DNA from: Sphingomonadales bacterium
GTDB lineage: Bacteria > Pseudomonadota > Alphaproteobacteria > Sphingomonadales > Sphingomonadaceae
Direction: 5' to 3'
Length of the DNA: 64,000 nt
Assembly: GCA_027491235.1 (NCBI GenBank)
Contig: JAIXWO010000022.1
Span: 62,001 to 126,000 of the forward strand
The notes below the pieces were generated by a model. The model was not told the origin of the DNA. It did no database searches and worked only from the letters and a program-made list of their open reading frames with translations. Made by a program: the position numbers and the translations under genes. Positions within the stretch are counted from its first letter, which is position 1, and every line of letters begins with the position of its first letter. This document shows positions 1-7,486 of this stretch, piece after piece.

Positions 1-1309
1 CGCAATCGCCGCTATCGAGGGCGAGCAGATCCCGCGCATAGGCCATGTCCTCACCCATCACGACGCCCGCGACAGTGATGCGATAGGCATTGCCTTCGAT
101 GGAAAGGTTATCCTTCACCTTCACGAGCGGCAGGACAAAGCCGAGTTCGCGCGACAACTGTCGGCGGATACCGGTGATGCGGGCCATCAGGGGTGCGCCC
201 TTTCGGTCATCAACCAGCTCGACCAGGCCATAGCCCAGCTCCACGGTGATCGGGGCCGCGTCGCTGACATCGTTCCAGGAAATATGGTGCAGAGGTTCCG
301 CCACTGGCATGGGCGGCGGGGCGATGACCTGCGTGCGTTCCTTCTGGCGCAGCATCCAGTAAATGCCGCCGCAGATGGCGGCGGCTGGCAGGATGATGAG
401 ATGCGGCATGCCAGGGATCAGACCGAGGACGGTCATGATCCCGGCAACGGGCGCCCAAGCGCGCGAGGCGCCGAACTGACTGCCGATCTGGCCGGAGAGG
501 TCAAACGGCGATGAAACGCGGGTGACGATGGCGGCAGCGGCAATGGACAGCAAGAGTGCGGGCACCTGTGCAACCAGCGCGTCGCCGATGGCGAGCATGG
601 TGTAGGTGCGCGCCGCCTCTGACAGCGCAAGATTGTGGCTCACGACGCCGAGGATGATGCCGCCGACAATGTTGACGAACAGGATGATCAGGCCGGCAAC
701 CGCGTCGCCTTTTACGAATTTGGAGGCACCGTCCATTGATCCGTAGAAATCGGCCTCTGTCCCCACCTCATGCCGCCGCGCCTTGGCTTCGTCGGGCGTG
801 ATGAGGCCGGCATTGAGATCAGCGTCGATGGCCATTTGCTTTCCGGGCAGCGCGTCCAGCGTGAAGCGCGCCGACACTTCGGACACGCGGCCGGCACCCT
901 TGGTGATGACCACCAGATTGATGACGAGCAGCACCGCAAAGACGAAGATGCCGACAATGAAGTCGCCGCCAATCAGGAAGTTGCCGAACGCTTCAATAAC
1001 GTGCCCCGCCGCCGCTGGCCCCTCATGACCATGGACAAGCACGACGCGGGTGGAGGCGACGTTCAGGGCCAGGCGGGCAATGGTGGCGAGCAGCAGCACC
1101 GTCGGAAAGGCCGAGAAGTCGAGCGGCTTGGCAGCGTTGAGCGCCACCATGAGCACCGCCATCGAAATAACGATGTTGGCGATGAACCCGATATCCAGCA
1201 GGACGGCCGGAACAGGCACGATCATCAGCATGACGAGCATCAGGATCGCGATGGGCAGCACGCCGCTGCGCGCGGAAATGGCCCAAGCGGGGAGGGTGAA
1301 GCGACCCAT
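1..1309 (-). CDS. flhA: FlhA, flagellar type III export gate (3' end cut by window edge)
   Basis: Only the N-terminal ~436 residues are visible; the C-terminal cytoplasmic domain continues beyond base 1. FlhA is the inner-membrane export-gate subunit of the flagellar secretion system and docks chaperone-substrate complexes. The start gives MGRFTLPAWAIS, followed by several hydrophobic helices. The cytoplasmic loop with GRVSEVSARFTLDALPGKQ at roughly residues 145-165 is the FHIPEP family signature. The start codon overlaps the stop of the upstream transglycosylase by one base (TAATG), so it is translationally coupled and is the last visible gene of the flgA-flgM-flgN-like-transglycosylase-flhA unit. 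No truncation is visible apart from the window edge. Confidence 0.95.
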   Translation of the reverse strand, partial: MGRFTLPAWAISARSGVLPIAILMLVMLMIVPVPAVLLDIGFIANIVISMAVLMVALNAAKPLDFSAFPTVLLLATIARLALNVASTRVVLVHGHEGPAAAGHVIEAFGNFLIGGDFIVGIFVFAVLLVINLVVITKGAGRVSEVSARFTLDALPGKQMAIDADLNAGLITPDEAKARRHEVGTEADFYGSMDGASKFVKGDAVAGLIILFVNIVGGIILGVVSHNLALSEAARTYTMLAIGDALVAQVPALLLSIAAAAIVTRVSSPFDLSGQIGSQFGASRAWAPVAGIMTVLGLIPGMPHLIILPAAAICGGIYWMLRQKERTQVIAPPPMPVAEPLHHISWNDVSDAAPITVELGYGLVELVDDRKGAPLMARITGIRRQLSRELGFVLPLVKVKDNLSIEGNAYRITVAGVVMGEDMAYARDLLALDSGDC

Positions 1310-2118
1310 TATTGGTCCCCCGCCATGGCGGCGAGCCGTTGATAGGCGGCCTGCGCAAATTCAACCGAAAGCTTGTCGGGCATCGGTTCAAAATCGGCGA
1401 AGCGCATCAGCGCCCGTGTGGTTGGCCGGTTCTCAATAACCGTGCGGACTGTGGACGGGCCGACTGGCACGTTCAGCTTCGCGGCGAACTTTTCGCGGAT
1501 CTCGCTTAGGCTGCGCGCACTGCCATCCGGGGCATAAAAGACCCCCCGATTGGCGGCGGCAGCCTGCGGGAAGAGGGGTGCAGCCGCCTGTGAAGGATCG
1601 ACATCATGCGCCTGCAGGAACTTGAGCGCGCCTTCTGCGCCAAGGAAGTGGGCGAGGTAGAGGTCAACCTGATCGGTCGGGCGGCCAAGGCCGGATTCCA
1701 GAAAGTCCTGATTGTCGGACGCGAGCTCCCCCGCCATTGCGGATGACGCCTCGGCGTCAAAACGCAGATCCAAGATGGTCTGGCGCAGAGCCGGGTCAGA
1801 AACGACGTGGCGACCACCGGGCGTTGTTGAGATGGCGTCCGCCGCCCAGCCAAGGCCGTGATTGGCGCCATGCGCCTTCAACGTGCCAAGCCAAGTCGCT
1901 TTGGTGAACTGGAAGAGACCCGCCGCGCTGGAGGTGGACGCCTGCGCCTGCGGGTTCAGGCTGCTTTCCACGCGCGCCTGATTGAGGAGGTAGCCGAAGT
2001 CCATACCGGTCCGCGCCGCTGCATTGGCGACGGCGGAGTGCACCGGGGATCGGCCTGCCGTTGTGATGATGGTCGTATCTGCCACTTGGGCTTCCCTGTT
2101 GAACAATTCGGGAAGCAT
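1309..2118 (-). CDS. Flagellum-associated lytic transglycosylase (SLT-like)
   Basis: A 269-residue protein with a lysozyme-like SLT fold in its N-terminal half. The motif ARVESSLNP (Glu51, likely catalytic) and the downstream GLFQFTKATW (about 67-76) are the usual pair of transglycosylase signatures. It should open peptidoglycan so the flagellar rod can pass. No clear signal peptide is present, which fits export by the flagellar apparatus, but this is inference. The gene sits between the flgN-like gene (22 bases) and flhA (1-base overlap). The plus-strand flgJ at 8571 encodes only the rod-cap half of FlgJ, so this is probably the detached hydrolase half. An alternative start lies at residue 13 or later; 2118 was taken as the first ATG in frame. 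Confidence 0.82.
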   Translation of the reverse strand: MLPELFNREAQVADTTIITTAGRSPVHSAVANAAARTGMDFGYLLNQARVESSLNPQAQASTSSAAGLFQFTKATWLGTLKAHGANHGLGWAADAISTTPGGRHVVSDPALRQTILDLRFDAEASSAMAGELASDNQDFLESGLGRPTDQVDLYLAHFLGAEGALKFLQAHDVDPSQAAAPLFPQAAAANRGVFYAPDGSARSLSEIREKFAAKLNVPVGPSTVRTVIENRPTTRALMRFADFEPMPDKLSVEFAQAAYQRLAAMAGDQ

Positions 2119-2140
2119 TCAGCAAAGGCCGTGCCAGTTC

Positions 2141-2467
2141 TCAGATGAGGGAAGCGCGGCCCAGTTTTCCGGCGTTTGTGTAGGTGTGGGTCACCCGTTC
2201 ACCGCGCTGATGCGTCAATCTTTCGAGCCGCTGAGACACGCGATCTGTCAGGAAATTGACCCGACCGCGCGCGGCTTCGGCCTGACGCAAAGCGTAATCG
2301 AAGCGGGGGCGGTCTTCATTGGCCGAAGGCGTTTCCGCACGCACAGCTTCCAGCGCGTGCGCGACACGTGCAGTGGCATCTTCAACAGCGGAGACGTCAC
2401 CTGCGTCGAGGGCGCTGATGAGGGCCCCCTGGCAGTCGATCAAATGATCAATGGCGCTCGACGGCAT
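2141..2467 (-). CDS. Probable FlgN-like flagellar chaperone / small coiled protein
   Basis: A 108-residue, helix-rich, soluble protein. I recognise no diagnostic motif. Size, predicted helical character (many Ala, Glu, Arg; LEAVRAE and LRQAEAARGR stretches) and position directly after flgM with a one-base TAATG overlap match FlgN, which chaperones the hook-junction proteins FlgK and FlgL. The call rests mainly on synteny. Both FlgK and FlgL are encoded nearby on the other strand, so a cognate chaperone is expected. It could instead be an unrelated small flagellar protein. Confidence 0.6.
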   Translation of the reverse strand: MPSSAIDHLIDCQGALISALDAGDVSAVEDATARVAHALEAVRAETPSANEDRPRFDYALRQAEAARGRVNFLTDRVSQRLERLTHQRGERVTHTYTNAGKLGRASLI

Positions 2468-2733
2468 TAGAGGTATGCCTGAAATGACATAGCAGCGGCA
2501 ATCGCTGTCGTTTCGATGGGATAGCTGCCCTGCGCAATCGCTGTGCTGATTTGCGCAAGCTTTACGTAATCGACAGGCGGGCCTTCGCTCGCGATCTTGG
2601 AGGCCATGCTGAAGAGCCGCGGAACATCCGCAGGCCCAGGGCCGCCGCCCGCGTTCAACGTCGGCTTTGGCGCAGGATTACGCACAAGTTGCGGAGCTTG
2701 CGCGCCGCCGGATGAGCTGACTGGATCGACCAT
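2467..2733 (-). CDS. flgM: FlgM, anti-sigma-28 factor
   Basis: An 88-residue protein. The N-terminal half is low complexity (Pro, Gly, Ala rich) and probably disordered, as is typical of FlgM. The C-terminal part, VDYVKLAQISTAIAQGSYPI at about 54-73 followed by ETTAIAAAM, matches the conserved FlgM sigma-binding region (a Val-Asp-x-x-Lys stretch, then an Ile...Ala-Ile-x-x-Gly-x-Tyr stretch). FlgM holds FliA inactive until the hook-basal body is finished, then is exported. It lies 85 bases downstream of flgA and overlaps the FlgN-like gene by one base. A GGGAACAGG ribosome-binding region precedes the ATG. Confidence 0.85.
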   Translation of the reverse strand: MVDPVSSSGGAQAPQLVRNPAPKPTLNAGGGPGPADVPRLFSMASKIASEGPPVDYVKLAQISTAIAQGSYPIETTAIAAAMSFQAYL

Positions 2734-2818
2734 CGTCCTGTTCCCTCAAATGACCTGTCATGAACCCGACAGGCCTTCCTGAGAGCAGTAACGACTATTT
2801 GACGCAGCCTTTTAGGGT

Positions 2819-3256
2819 TTAGTTGATGGAATTCGCGCGGACGCGTCCAGCGCCGAGGACAGTAACGCTAACCGGCGCATTTCCGCCATTTGGGCGGACG
2901 CGGACGGCGTGCCCGATCCGCCCATCTTCAGCCGCTGTGGCCGATGTGGACACAGAAAATCCCGCGCCATCGACAAAAAGTTCCACGATGTCGCCTTTGC
3001 GAATGTCCGGCGCCGACGTGTTTTGAGGGGACGCCACCAGCGGCACCAAAATGCGCCAACCCAAAGACGGGCAGCGCACAGCAATGGCATTGCCACCCAT
3101 AGGCGCGATTTCGGCCGGATCTGGGCAGCGCGGCAGTTTGAGGCGCCGGTCAACCGGAGCTGCAGTGCCAATCGCGGCAATGCGCGCATCAATGGCGCCC
3201 AGATCTTCAAAGGACAAAGGAAGGGCAGCAGCCAAGGCAAAGGGGGCGATCAACAT
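2819..3256 (-). CDS. flgA: FlgA, P-ring assembly periplasmic chaperone
   Basis: A 145-residue protein starting MLIAPFALAAALPLS, a short Sec-type signal peptide. The start at 3256 is chosen over longer upstream frames because an AGGAGA ribosome-binding site sits about six bases before it and it directly begins the signal peptide. The C-terminal half is an SAF-type domain (VPLVASPQNTSAPDIRKGD, then VELFVDGAGFSVSTSATA and a RVRPNGG stretch) as in FlgA, which helps FlgI assemble the P-ring. It is the first gene of the minus-strand flagellar unit, about 20 bases downstream of the predicted start of a sigma-54 promoter. Confidence 0.88.
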   Translation of the reverse strand: MLIAPFALAAALPLSFEDLGAIDARIAAIGTAAPVDRRLKLPRCPDPAEIAPMGGNAIAVRCPSLGWRILVPLVASPQNTSAPDIRKGDIVELFVDGAGFSVSTSATAAEDGRIGHAVRVRPNGGNAPVSVTVLGAGRVRANSIN

Positions 3257-3286
3257 ATAAGGTCTCCTGATGGTCCCCGTGGTCTG

Positions 3287-3302
3287 AGCAATTGCCGTGC
3301 CA
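3287..3302 (-). promoter_or_regulatory. Sigma-54 promoter of flgA-flgM-flhA unit
   Basis: Read on the minus strand the site is TGGCACGGCAATTGCT, a full match to the sigma-54 consensus TGGCACG-N4-TTGCW, with GG at -24 and GC at -12 in correct spacing. The predicted transcription start is near 3277, about 20 bases before the flgA ATG at 3256. It implies an enhancer-binding activator that is not encoded in the window. Confidence 0.85.
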
Positions 3303-3414
3303 ATGGCGCAAAGGCACCTGCACCGGTCCCTAAGGCCGGATCCAGAGTCAGAAAAACGACAGGCGCCGCCTCCCTGCGGGGCCTGACCCGGCTTTCGACG
3401 CTGAATTCCGAAAT

Positions 3415-3430
3415 TGGCACGGTGATTGCT
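3415..3430 (+). promoter_or_regulatory. Sigma-54 promoter of flgBCDEFGHIJKL operon
   Basis: TGGCACGGTGATTGCT on the plus strand matches the sigma-54 consensus in every conserved position, with the canonical -24/-12 spacing. The predicted start is near 3441, about 40 bases before the flgB ATG at 3482. It diverges from the flgA promoter, with the two -12 elements about 140 bases apart, so a shared activator-binding region between them is possible. Confidence 0.87.
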
Positions 3431-3481
3431 TTGATGTCTCGGCGCAGGCCCGGTGGTCGGTCCTGCATCGGAGACCATGAC

Positions 3482-3823
3482 ATGCCCGCATTCGATAGAT
3501 TGTTCGGCATCCATTCTACAGCTTTGGCGGTGCGCTCGCAGCGGATGACGGTGCTTGCCTCCAATATCGCCAATGCCGCGACGCCCAATTACAAAGCGCG
3601 TGATCTTGATTTTCAGGCCGCTTTGCAAAGCGCCGAGGCGGGACAGTCGCCAGACAAGGCCCTGCGCTATCGCGTTCCTATCCAGCCGTCTCTGGATGGC
3701 AACACCGTTGAGATGTCGGTTGAACAAACCGCCTTTACAGAAAACGCCATTGCGTACCGCGCGACGCTGTCCTTCCTGCAGGGGCGTATCGGCACCCTCA
3801 CGCGCGCGCTGAAGGGTGAATGA
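3482..3823 (+). CDS. flgB: FlgB, proximal rod protein
   Basis: A 113-residue rod protein (usual size 110-140). The N-terminus MPAFDRLFGIHSTALAVRS followed by QRMTVLASNIANAATPNYKA is the rod-family signature with the ANNxANxxTPxYKA-type motif. The start at 3482 follows a CGGAG ribosome-binding sequence; the longer in-frame reading upstream runs through the promoter region and is rejected. FlgB forms the most proximal rod segment with FlgC and FlgF in the periplasm. It is the first gene of the operon driven by the sigma-54 promoter at 3415-3430 and overlaps flgC by an ATGA junction. Confidence 0.93.
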   Translation: MPAFDRLFGIHSTALAVRSQRMTVLASNIANAATPNYKARDLDFQAALQSAEAGQSPDKALRYRVPIQPSLDGNTVEMSVEQTAFTENAIAYRATLSFLQGRIGTLTRALKGE

Positions 3824-4230
3824 CGATGGCCGCTCCCCTTTCCCTCTTTGATATCAGCGGCCGCGCCATGGCGGCGCAGCTCGTGCGTCTCAACACAACG
3901 GCATCGAACCTCGCTAATGCCGGTTCCGTGTCGGGCAGCGAGGCACAAGCCTATCGCGCGATGAAGCCTGTGTTCCGCACCGTGATGGAGGCGGATGGCC
4001 GTGCAACCGTTTCCGTCGACCGTATCGACCAATCGACCACCAAGCCTGTGAAGCGGCACGACCCAAGTCATCCGCTCGCCGACGGCAATGGAGACGTCTG
4101 GGAAGCCGCCGTCGATGGCGCGGCGGAACTGGTCGAGATGATCGAGACGTCGCGACACTATCAAAACAACGTTCAGGTTCTGCAGACGGCCAAGGGCCTG
4201 ATGCTTGACACATTGAGGATAGGCCAATGA
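3820..4230 (+). CDS. flgC: FlgC, proximal rod protein
   Basis: A 136-residue protein of normal FlgC length. The N-terminal stretch LFDISGRAMAAQLVRLNTTA with SNLANAGS is the rod signature; the C-terminus VDGAAELVEMIETSRHYQNN is the family C-terminal coiled-coil motif. It joins FlgB in the proximal rod. The ATG at 3820 overlaps the flgB stop; a second ATG at 3826 would remove only two residues. The stop overlaps the start of flgD (ATGA). Confidence 0.94.
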   Translation: MTMAAPLSLFDISGRAMAAQLVRLNTTASNLANAGSVSGSEAQAYRAMKPVFRTVMEADGRATVSVDRIDQSTTKPVKRHDPSHPLADGNGDVWEAAVDGAAELVEMIETSRHYQNNVQVLQTAKGLMLDTLRIGQ

Positions 4231-4529
4231 CGACAATTACAAATGTTGCGACCACACCGGGAAAAAGCACCGTGGCCGCTCAGTCGCAGCTCAATCAGAC
4301 GGATTTTCTCCGCCTGATGACAGAGCAGCTCAAGCAGCAGGATCCAACCGACCCTGCGGACCCGGCAGAAATGGCCGCACAGATGGCGCAGTTCGCCAGC
4401 TCAACCGGCATTTCGGAAATGAATAACTCGCTGAAGGAAATCGCGGATCTCGTCGCGAGCCAGACAGCGCTTCTCCAATCCATCCAGGCGGCCACTGCGC
4501 AGGCGGCTGCCCAAACAAAGGTCGCGTAA
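4227..4529 (+). CDS. flgD: FlgD, hook-cap protein (short form)
   Basis: A 100-residue protein carrying only the conserved N-terminal FlgD region: LNQTDFLRLMTEQLKQQDPT followed by DPAEMAAQMAQFASSTGISE. FlgD caps the growing hook and polymerises FlgE. Well-studied FlgD proteins are about 220 residues and add Tudor-like and fibronectin-like C-terminal domains, which are absent here. The frame ends cleanly before flgE, one base away, so there is no sign of a frameshift. Either this lineage uses a minimal FlgD or the C-terminal function is supplied elsewhere. Confidence 0.88.
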   Translation: MTTITNVATTPGKSTVAAQSQLNQTDFLRLMTEQLKQQDPTDPADPAEMAAQMAQFASSTGISEMNNSLKEIADLVASQTALLQSIQAATAQAAAQTKVA

Positions 4530-4530
4530 C

Positions 4531-5349
4531 ATGTCCTTCTACACCTCCATTTCCGGCACCAAGGGTGCGCAGGCCGATATTGCGGTTATTTCGAACAATC
4601 TTGCCAATGCCCAGACGACGGGCTTCAAACGTAGCCGCGTTGAGTTTGGCGATTTGTTCGCAGCTGCCCCCACGCAGACCGCGCGCGAAGTCGCCGGGCA
4701 GGGTGTCCGTGTCATGGCGATCTTGCAGCAGTTCGGCCAAGGCACGCTCGCCACGACTGATAAGGCGCTTGATCTTGGTGTCGCCGGGGACGGCTTTTTC
4801 GTCGTGAAGAGCGCACCGCCAACCAGCGATATCACCTACACACGTGCCGGCGCGTTCAACATTGATTCGAGCCGCAACGTTGTCGACACGCTTGGGGCCC
4901 GGGTTCAGATCCTGCCGGTCGATGCGCAAGGTCAGGTCACAGGAACGACGCTGAGCGATTTCAGCATCCCAACCGTCTCTCCGGCAAATCCGAATGCGGC
5001 CTTGGTCAGCGTGACCATCGGGCTTGATGGTCTTGCCAAGGCAAGCTTTTCGGATGGCACGACGGAAAATATCGGCAAGGTTGCACTTGCCAACTTCAAC
5101 TCGCTGGAAGGCCTGAGACCTATTGGGGACGCCCATTGGCGCCCGACGGATTTCAGTGGCCCGGCCATCATCGGCGAAGCTTCAACCGGGTCACTCGGTG
5201 AAATCCGTGCGGGCACGCTGGAACGCGCCAATGTTGAGGTGACCGAGGAAATGGTCGCCCTCATTTCGGCACAACGCAATTTTCAGGCGAATGCCAAGGC
5301 TCTCGATGCGGAATCGAAAATGAGCCAGGCCATCATGCAGGCCTTCTGA
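4531..5349 (+). CDS. flgE: FlgE, hook protein (compact)
   Basis: A 272-residue hook protein. The N-terminus MSFYTSISGTKGAQADIAVI with SNNLANAQTTGFKRSR is the FlgE signature. The central LGVAGDGFFVV and the C-terminal EMVALISAQRNFQANAKALD are conserved axial-protein features. Enterobacterial FlgE is about 400 residues, and many alphaproteobacterial hooks are longer. The missing length falls in the surface-exposed middle (D2) domain, leaving D0 and D1. It lies one base after flgD and is followed by flgF after a short gap with a GAGG ribosome-binding site. Confidence 0.9.
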   Translation: MSFYTSISGTKGAQADIAVISNNLANAQTTGFKRSRVEFGDLFAAAPTQTAREVAGQGVRVMAILQQFGQGTLATTDKALDLGVAGDGFFVVKSAPPTSDITYTRAGAFNIDSSRNVVDTLGARVQILPVDAQGQVTGTTLSDFSIPTVSPANPNAALVSVTIGLDGLAKASFSDGTTENIGKVALANFNSLEGLRPIGDAHWRPTDFSGPAIIGEASTGSLGEIRAGTLERANVEVTEEMVALISAQRNFQANAKALDAESKMSQAIMQAF

Positions 5350-5357
5350 GGTAAATC

Positions 5358-6101
5358 ATGGACCGCCTGATCTATAACAGCCTGTCGGCGCTAAAGGGGG
5401 CGGCTGCCAAGCAGGCAGCGACCGCCAATAATCTTGCCAACGCTTCGACGCCGGGGTTCAAATCCGATTTGTCGGAAGCACAGGCGCTATGGCTGAAGGG
5501 CCAGAGCCTCGATAGCCGTGCGGCGATGTCGCAGGAAGTTCTGTCGGCAGATCTGCGGGCAGGTGTGGTTGTTTCCACCGGACGCGCTCTTGATGTGGCC
5601 ATTGAGAATGACGCGCTGTTCGCGGTCCAGTCTCCGGCGGGCGAAGAGGCCTATACCCGGCGTGGCGATTTTCAGATGTCGGACAGCGGCTTGCTGACGA
5701 CAGGTGATGGACGGCCGGTGCTCGGTCAACAGGGGCCAATCACATTGCCGCCTGCAGACAGCGTTTCCATCGACAATCAGGGTCGTGTGTCCATCATCCC
5801 GGCAGGGGGTGATCCGACACAGCCACAGGAAGTGGATCGGCTCAAGCTTGTCTCCCCCGCAGGAATCGGTGCGACCAAGGGCCTCGATGGCCTGTTCCGC
5901 GCGTCGAATGGGGATGCGCTGCCAACTGATCCGGACGCACGCGTGCGCACCGGACACCTTGAATCCTCAAACGTCTCCTCCACCCAAGCTTTGGTCGACA
6001 TGATTGAAGCCAGCCGGTCGTGGGACGTTCAACTTAAGTTGCTGGGTGATGTGCGTGATCTCGATACGTCTACGTCCCAGCTCATGAACCTGAACCAGTA
6101 A
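5358..6101 (+). CDS. flgF: FlgF, proximal rod protein
   Basis: A 247-residue protein, normal for FlgF. The N-terminus MDRLIYNSLSALKGAAAKQA with TANNLANASTPGFKSD is characteristic, as are the central VAIENDALFAVQSPAGEEAY and the C-terminal QALVDMIEASRSWDVQ. It forms part of the periplasmic rod between FlgC and FlgG. The ATG follows GAGGTAAATC, eight bases after the flgE stop. Confidence 0.94.
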   Translation: MDRLIYNSLSALKGAAAKQAATANNLANASTPGFKSDLSEAQALWLKGQSLDSRAAMSQEVLSADLRAGVVVSTGRALDVAIENDALFAVQSPAGEEAYTRRGDFQMSDSGLLTTGDGRPVLGQQGPITLPPADSVSIDNQGRVSIIPAGGDPTQPQEVDRLKLVSPAGIGATKGLDGLFRASNGDALPTDPDARVRTGHLESSNVSSTQALVDMIEASRSWDVQLKLLGDVRDLDTSTSQLMNLNQ

Positions 6102-6117
6102 GCAGGAAGATACAGAT

Positions 6118-6906
6118 ATGACCATGGGCGCCCTCCACGTCGCACGCACCGGCCTCGACGCACAGAATATGAGGATGCAGGTGATCGCGAACAACCTCGC
6201 CAACGTGAACACCACCGGCTTCAAGCGGGACCGCGCAAGCTTTGACACGCTGGCCTATCAGGCCATCGTCTCCGCCGGGGCAACGTCTTCGGGGGATAAC
6301 AGATTTGCGACCGGCCTTAATCTCGGCACCGGCGTTCAGGTGGGCGGCACGACCCGTGTAGACACGCAAGGCACGCTTGCGACGACGGGCAATGCGCTTG
6401 ACCTTGCGGTGGAAGGTGCGGGCTATTTTCAGGTCCTGATGCCCGATGGCCGCACCGGCTTCACGCGCGCAGGCAACTTCACGCTGTCGCCGGAAGGGAC
6501 GATTGTCACGCCATCGGGGCTGCCGCTTCAACCGCAGATTCAGGTGCCCGAAGGCACGACGCAGATCACCATTGGGTCCGATGGCACGGTGTCTGCTCAG
6601 CTTCCGGGGCAGGCCGCGCTGTCGCAGCTGGGCCGTATTGAAACGGCACGCTTCATGAATCCGGCTGGCCTCGCGCCGGGTGGAGACAACATCCTGATGG
6701 AAACGCAGGCCTCTGGGACGCCGCAGACAGGTGCACCCGGCGAAGCAGGACGGGGCATGATCCGGTCCGGTGCCTTGGAAGGCTCCAACGTCAATGTCGT
6801 CGAAGAACTGGTCGACATGATCGAAACGCAGAGGGCCTATGAGGTCAATTCCAAGATGATCCAGGCCACTGATGAAATGATGCGCAATGCGAACCAGCAG
6901 CTTTAG
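6118..6906 (+). CDS. flgG: FlgG, distal rod protein
   Basis: A 262-residue protein of typical FlgG length. It starts MTMGALHVARTGLDAQNMRM and continues with IANNLANVNTTGFKRD, the FlgG signature; the C-terminus VEELVDMIETQRAYEVNSKM is also conserved. It builds the distal rod through the P and L rings. A GCAGGAAGATA ribosome-binding region precedes the start. The last 20 bases overlap the start of flgH in another frame, a coupling common in compact flagellar operons. Confidence 0.96.
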   Translation: MTMGALHVARTGLDAQNMRMQVIANNLANVNTTGFKRDRASFDTLAYQAIVSAGATSSGDNRFATGLNLGTGVQVGGTTRVDTQGTLATTGNALDLAVEGAGYFQVLMPDGRTGFTRAGNFTLSPEGTIVTPSGLPLQPQIQVPEGTTQITIGSDGTVSAQLPGQAALSQLGRIETARFMNPAGLAPGGDNILMETQASGTPQTGAPGEAGRGMIRSGALEGSNVNVVEELVDMIETQRAYEVNSKMIQATDEMMRNANQQL

Positions 6907-7486
6907 TCTGGCGCTCGCTCTGGCCCTGCTCTCGGCGCCCGCATGGGCGGCGGAGCGCGGCGCTGTGTTCTCGACGTCGGGCTATACGCCGCTCACATCG
7001 GGTGCCCGCGCGGGGCAGGTGGGCGATATTCTGACGATCATGCTGGTCGAGCGCACCACGGCCACCAAGTCGAATTCGGCGAGCACAGGCCGCGATGGTG
7101 CGGTCGGCGTCACGCCGCCCAGCACCGGCATCCTGAACCTGCTCAAGCCCACCGATTTAAGTGCAAGCGGCAATCAGTCGTTCAAGGGGAAGGGCGAGGC
7201 CGCCCAGTCGAACGCGCTTTCAGGCGAAATCGCGGTGACGGTGGTCTCTGTCCGGCCCAATGGAGTGCTCGAAGTGAAAGGCGAAAAATTCCTCAAGCTC
7301 AATCGCGGCGATGAACGCATCGAATTGACGGGGCTTGTGCGGATCGCAGACATTTCCGCTGATAACCGCGTCCTCTCGACGCGGGTTGCCAATGCACGCA
7401 TTGGCTATACCGGCAAAGGCGAGATTGCGCGCGGCAGCAAGCAGGGCTGGCTCCAGGCCTTCTTCTCCAAGATCAGTCCCTTCTGA
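6887..7486 (+). CDS. flgH: FlgH, L-ring protein (no lipobox cysteine)
   Basis: A 199-residue protein whose body matches FlgH: ARAGQVGDILTIMLVERTTA and NSASTGRDG near the N-terminus, and TGLVRIADISADNRVLSTRV near the C-terminus. FlgH forms the outer-membrane L-ring. It is normally a lipoprotein, but here the signal peptide MRTSSFSLALALALLSAPAW ends in AWA-AERG with no cysteine, so a signal peptidase I site is predicted. No upstream in-frame start restores a lipobox. The gene overlaps flgG by 20 bases and flgI by the TGATG junction. Confidence 0.92.
   Translation: MRTSSFSLALALALLSAPAWAAERGAVFSTSGYTPLTSGARAGQVGDILTIMLVERTTATKSNSASTGRDGAVGVTPPSTGILNLLKPTDLSASGNQSFKGKGEAAQSNALSGEIAVTVVSVRPNGVLEVKGEKFLKLNRGDERIELTGLVRIADISADNRVLSTRVANARIGYTGKGEIARGSKQGWLQAFFSKISPF

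Noticed and set aside
2754-2773. Six-base hairpin CCTGTC/GACAGG between flgA and flgM
   Set aside because: Stem too short and no U-run; it may be chance in a GC-rich region.
6887-6906. flgG/flgH overlap of 20 bases as a possible frameshift
   Set aside because: Both proteins are full length with intact family termini, so it is an ordinary operon overlap.
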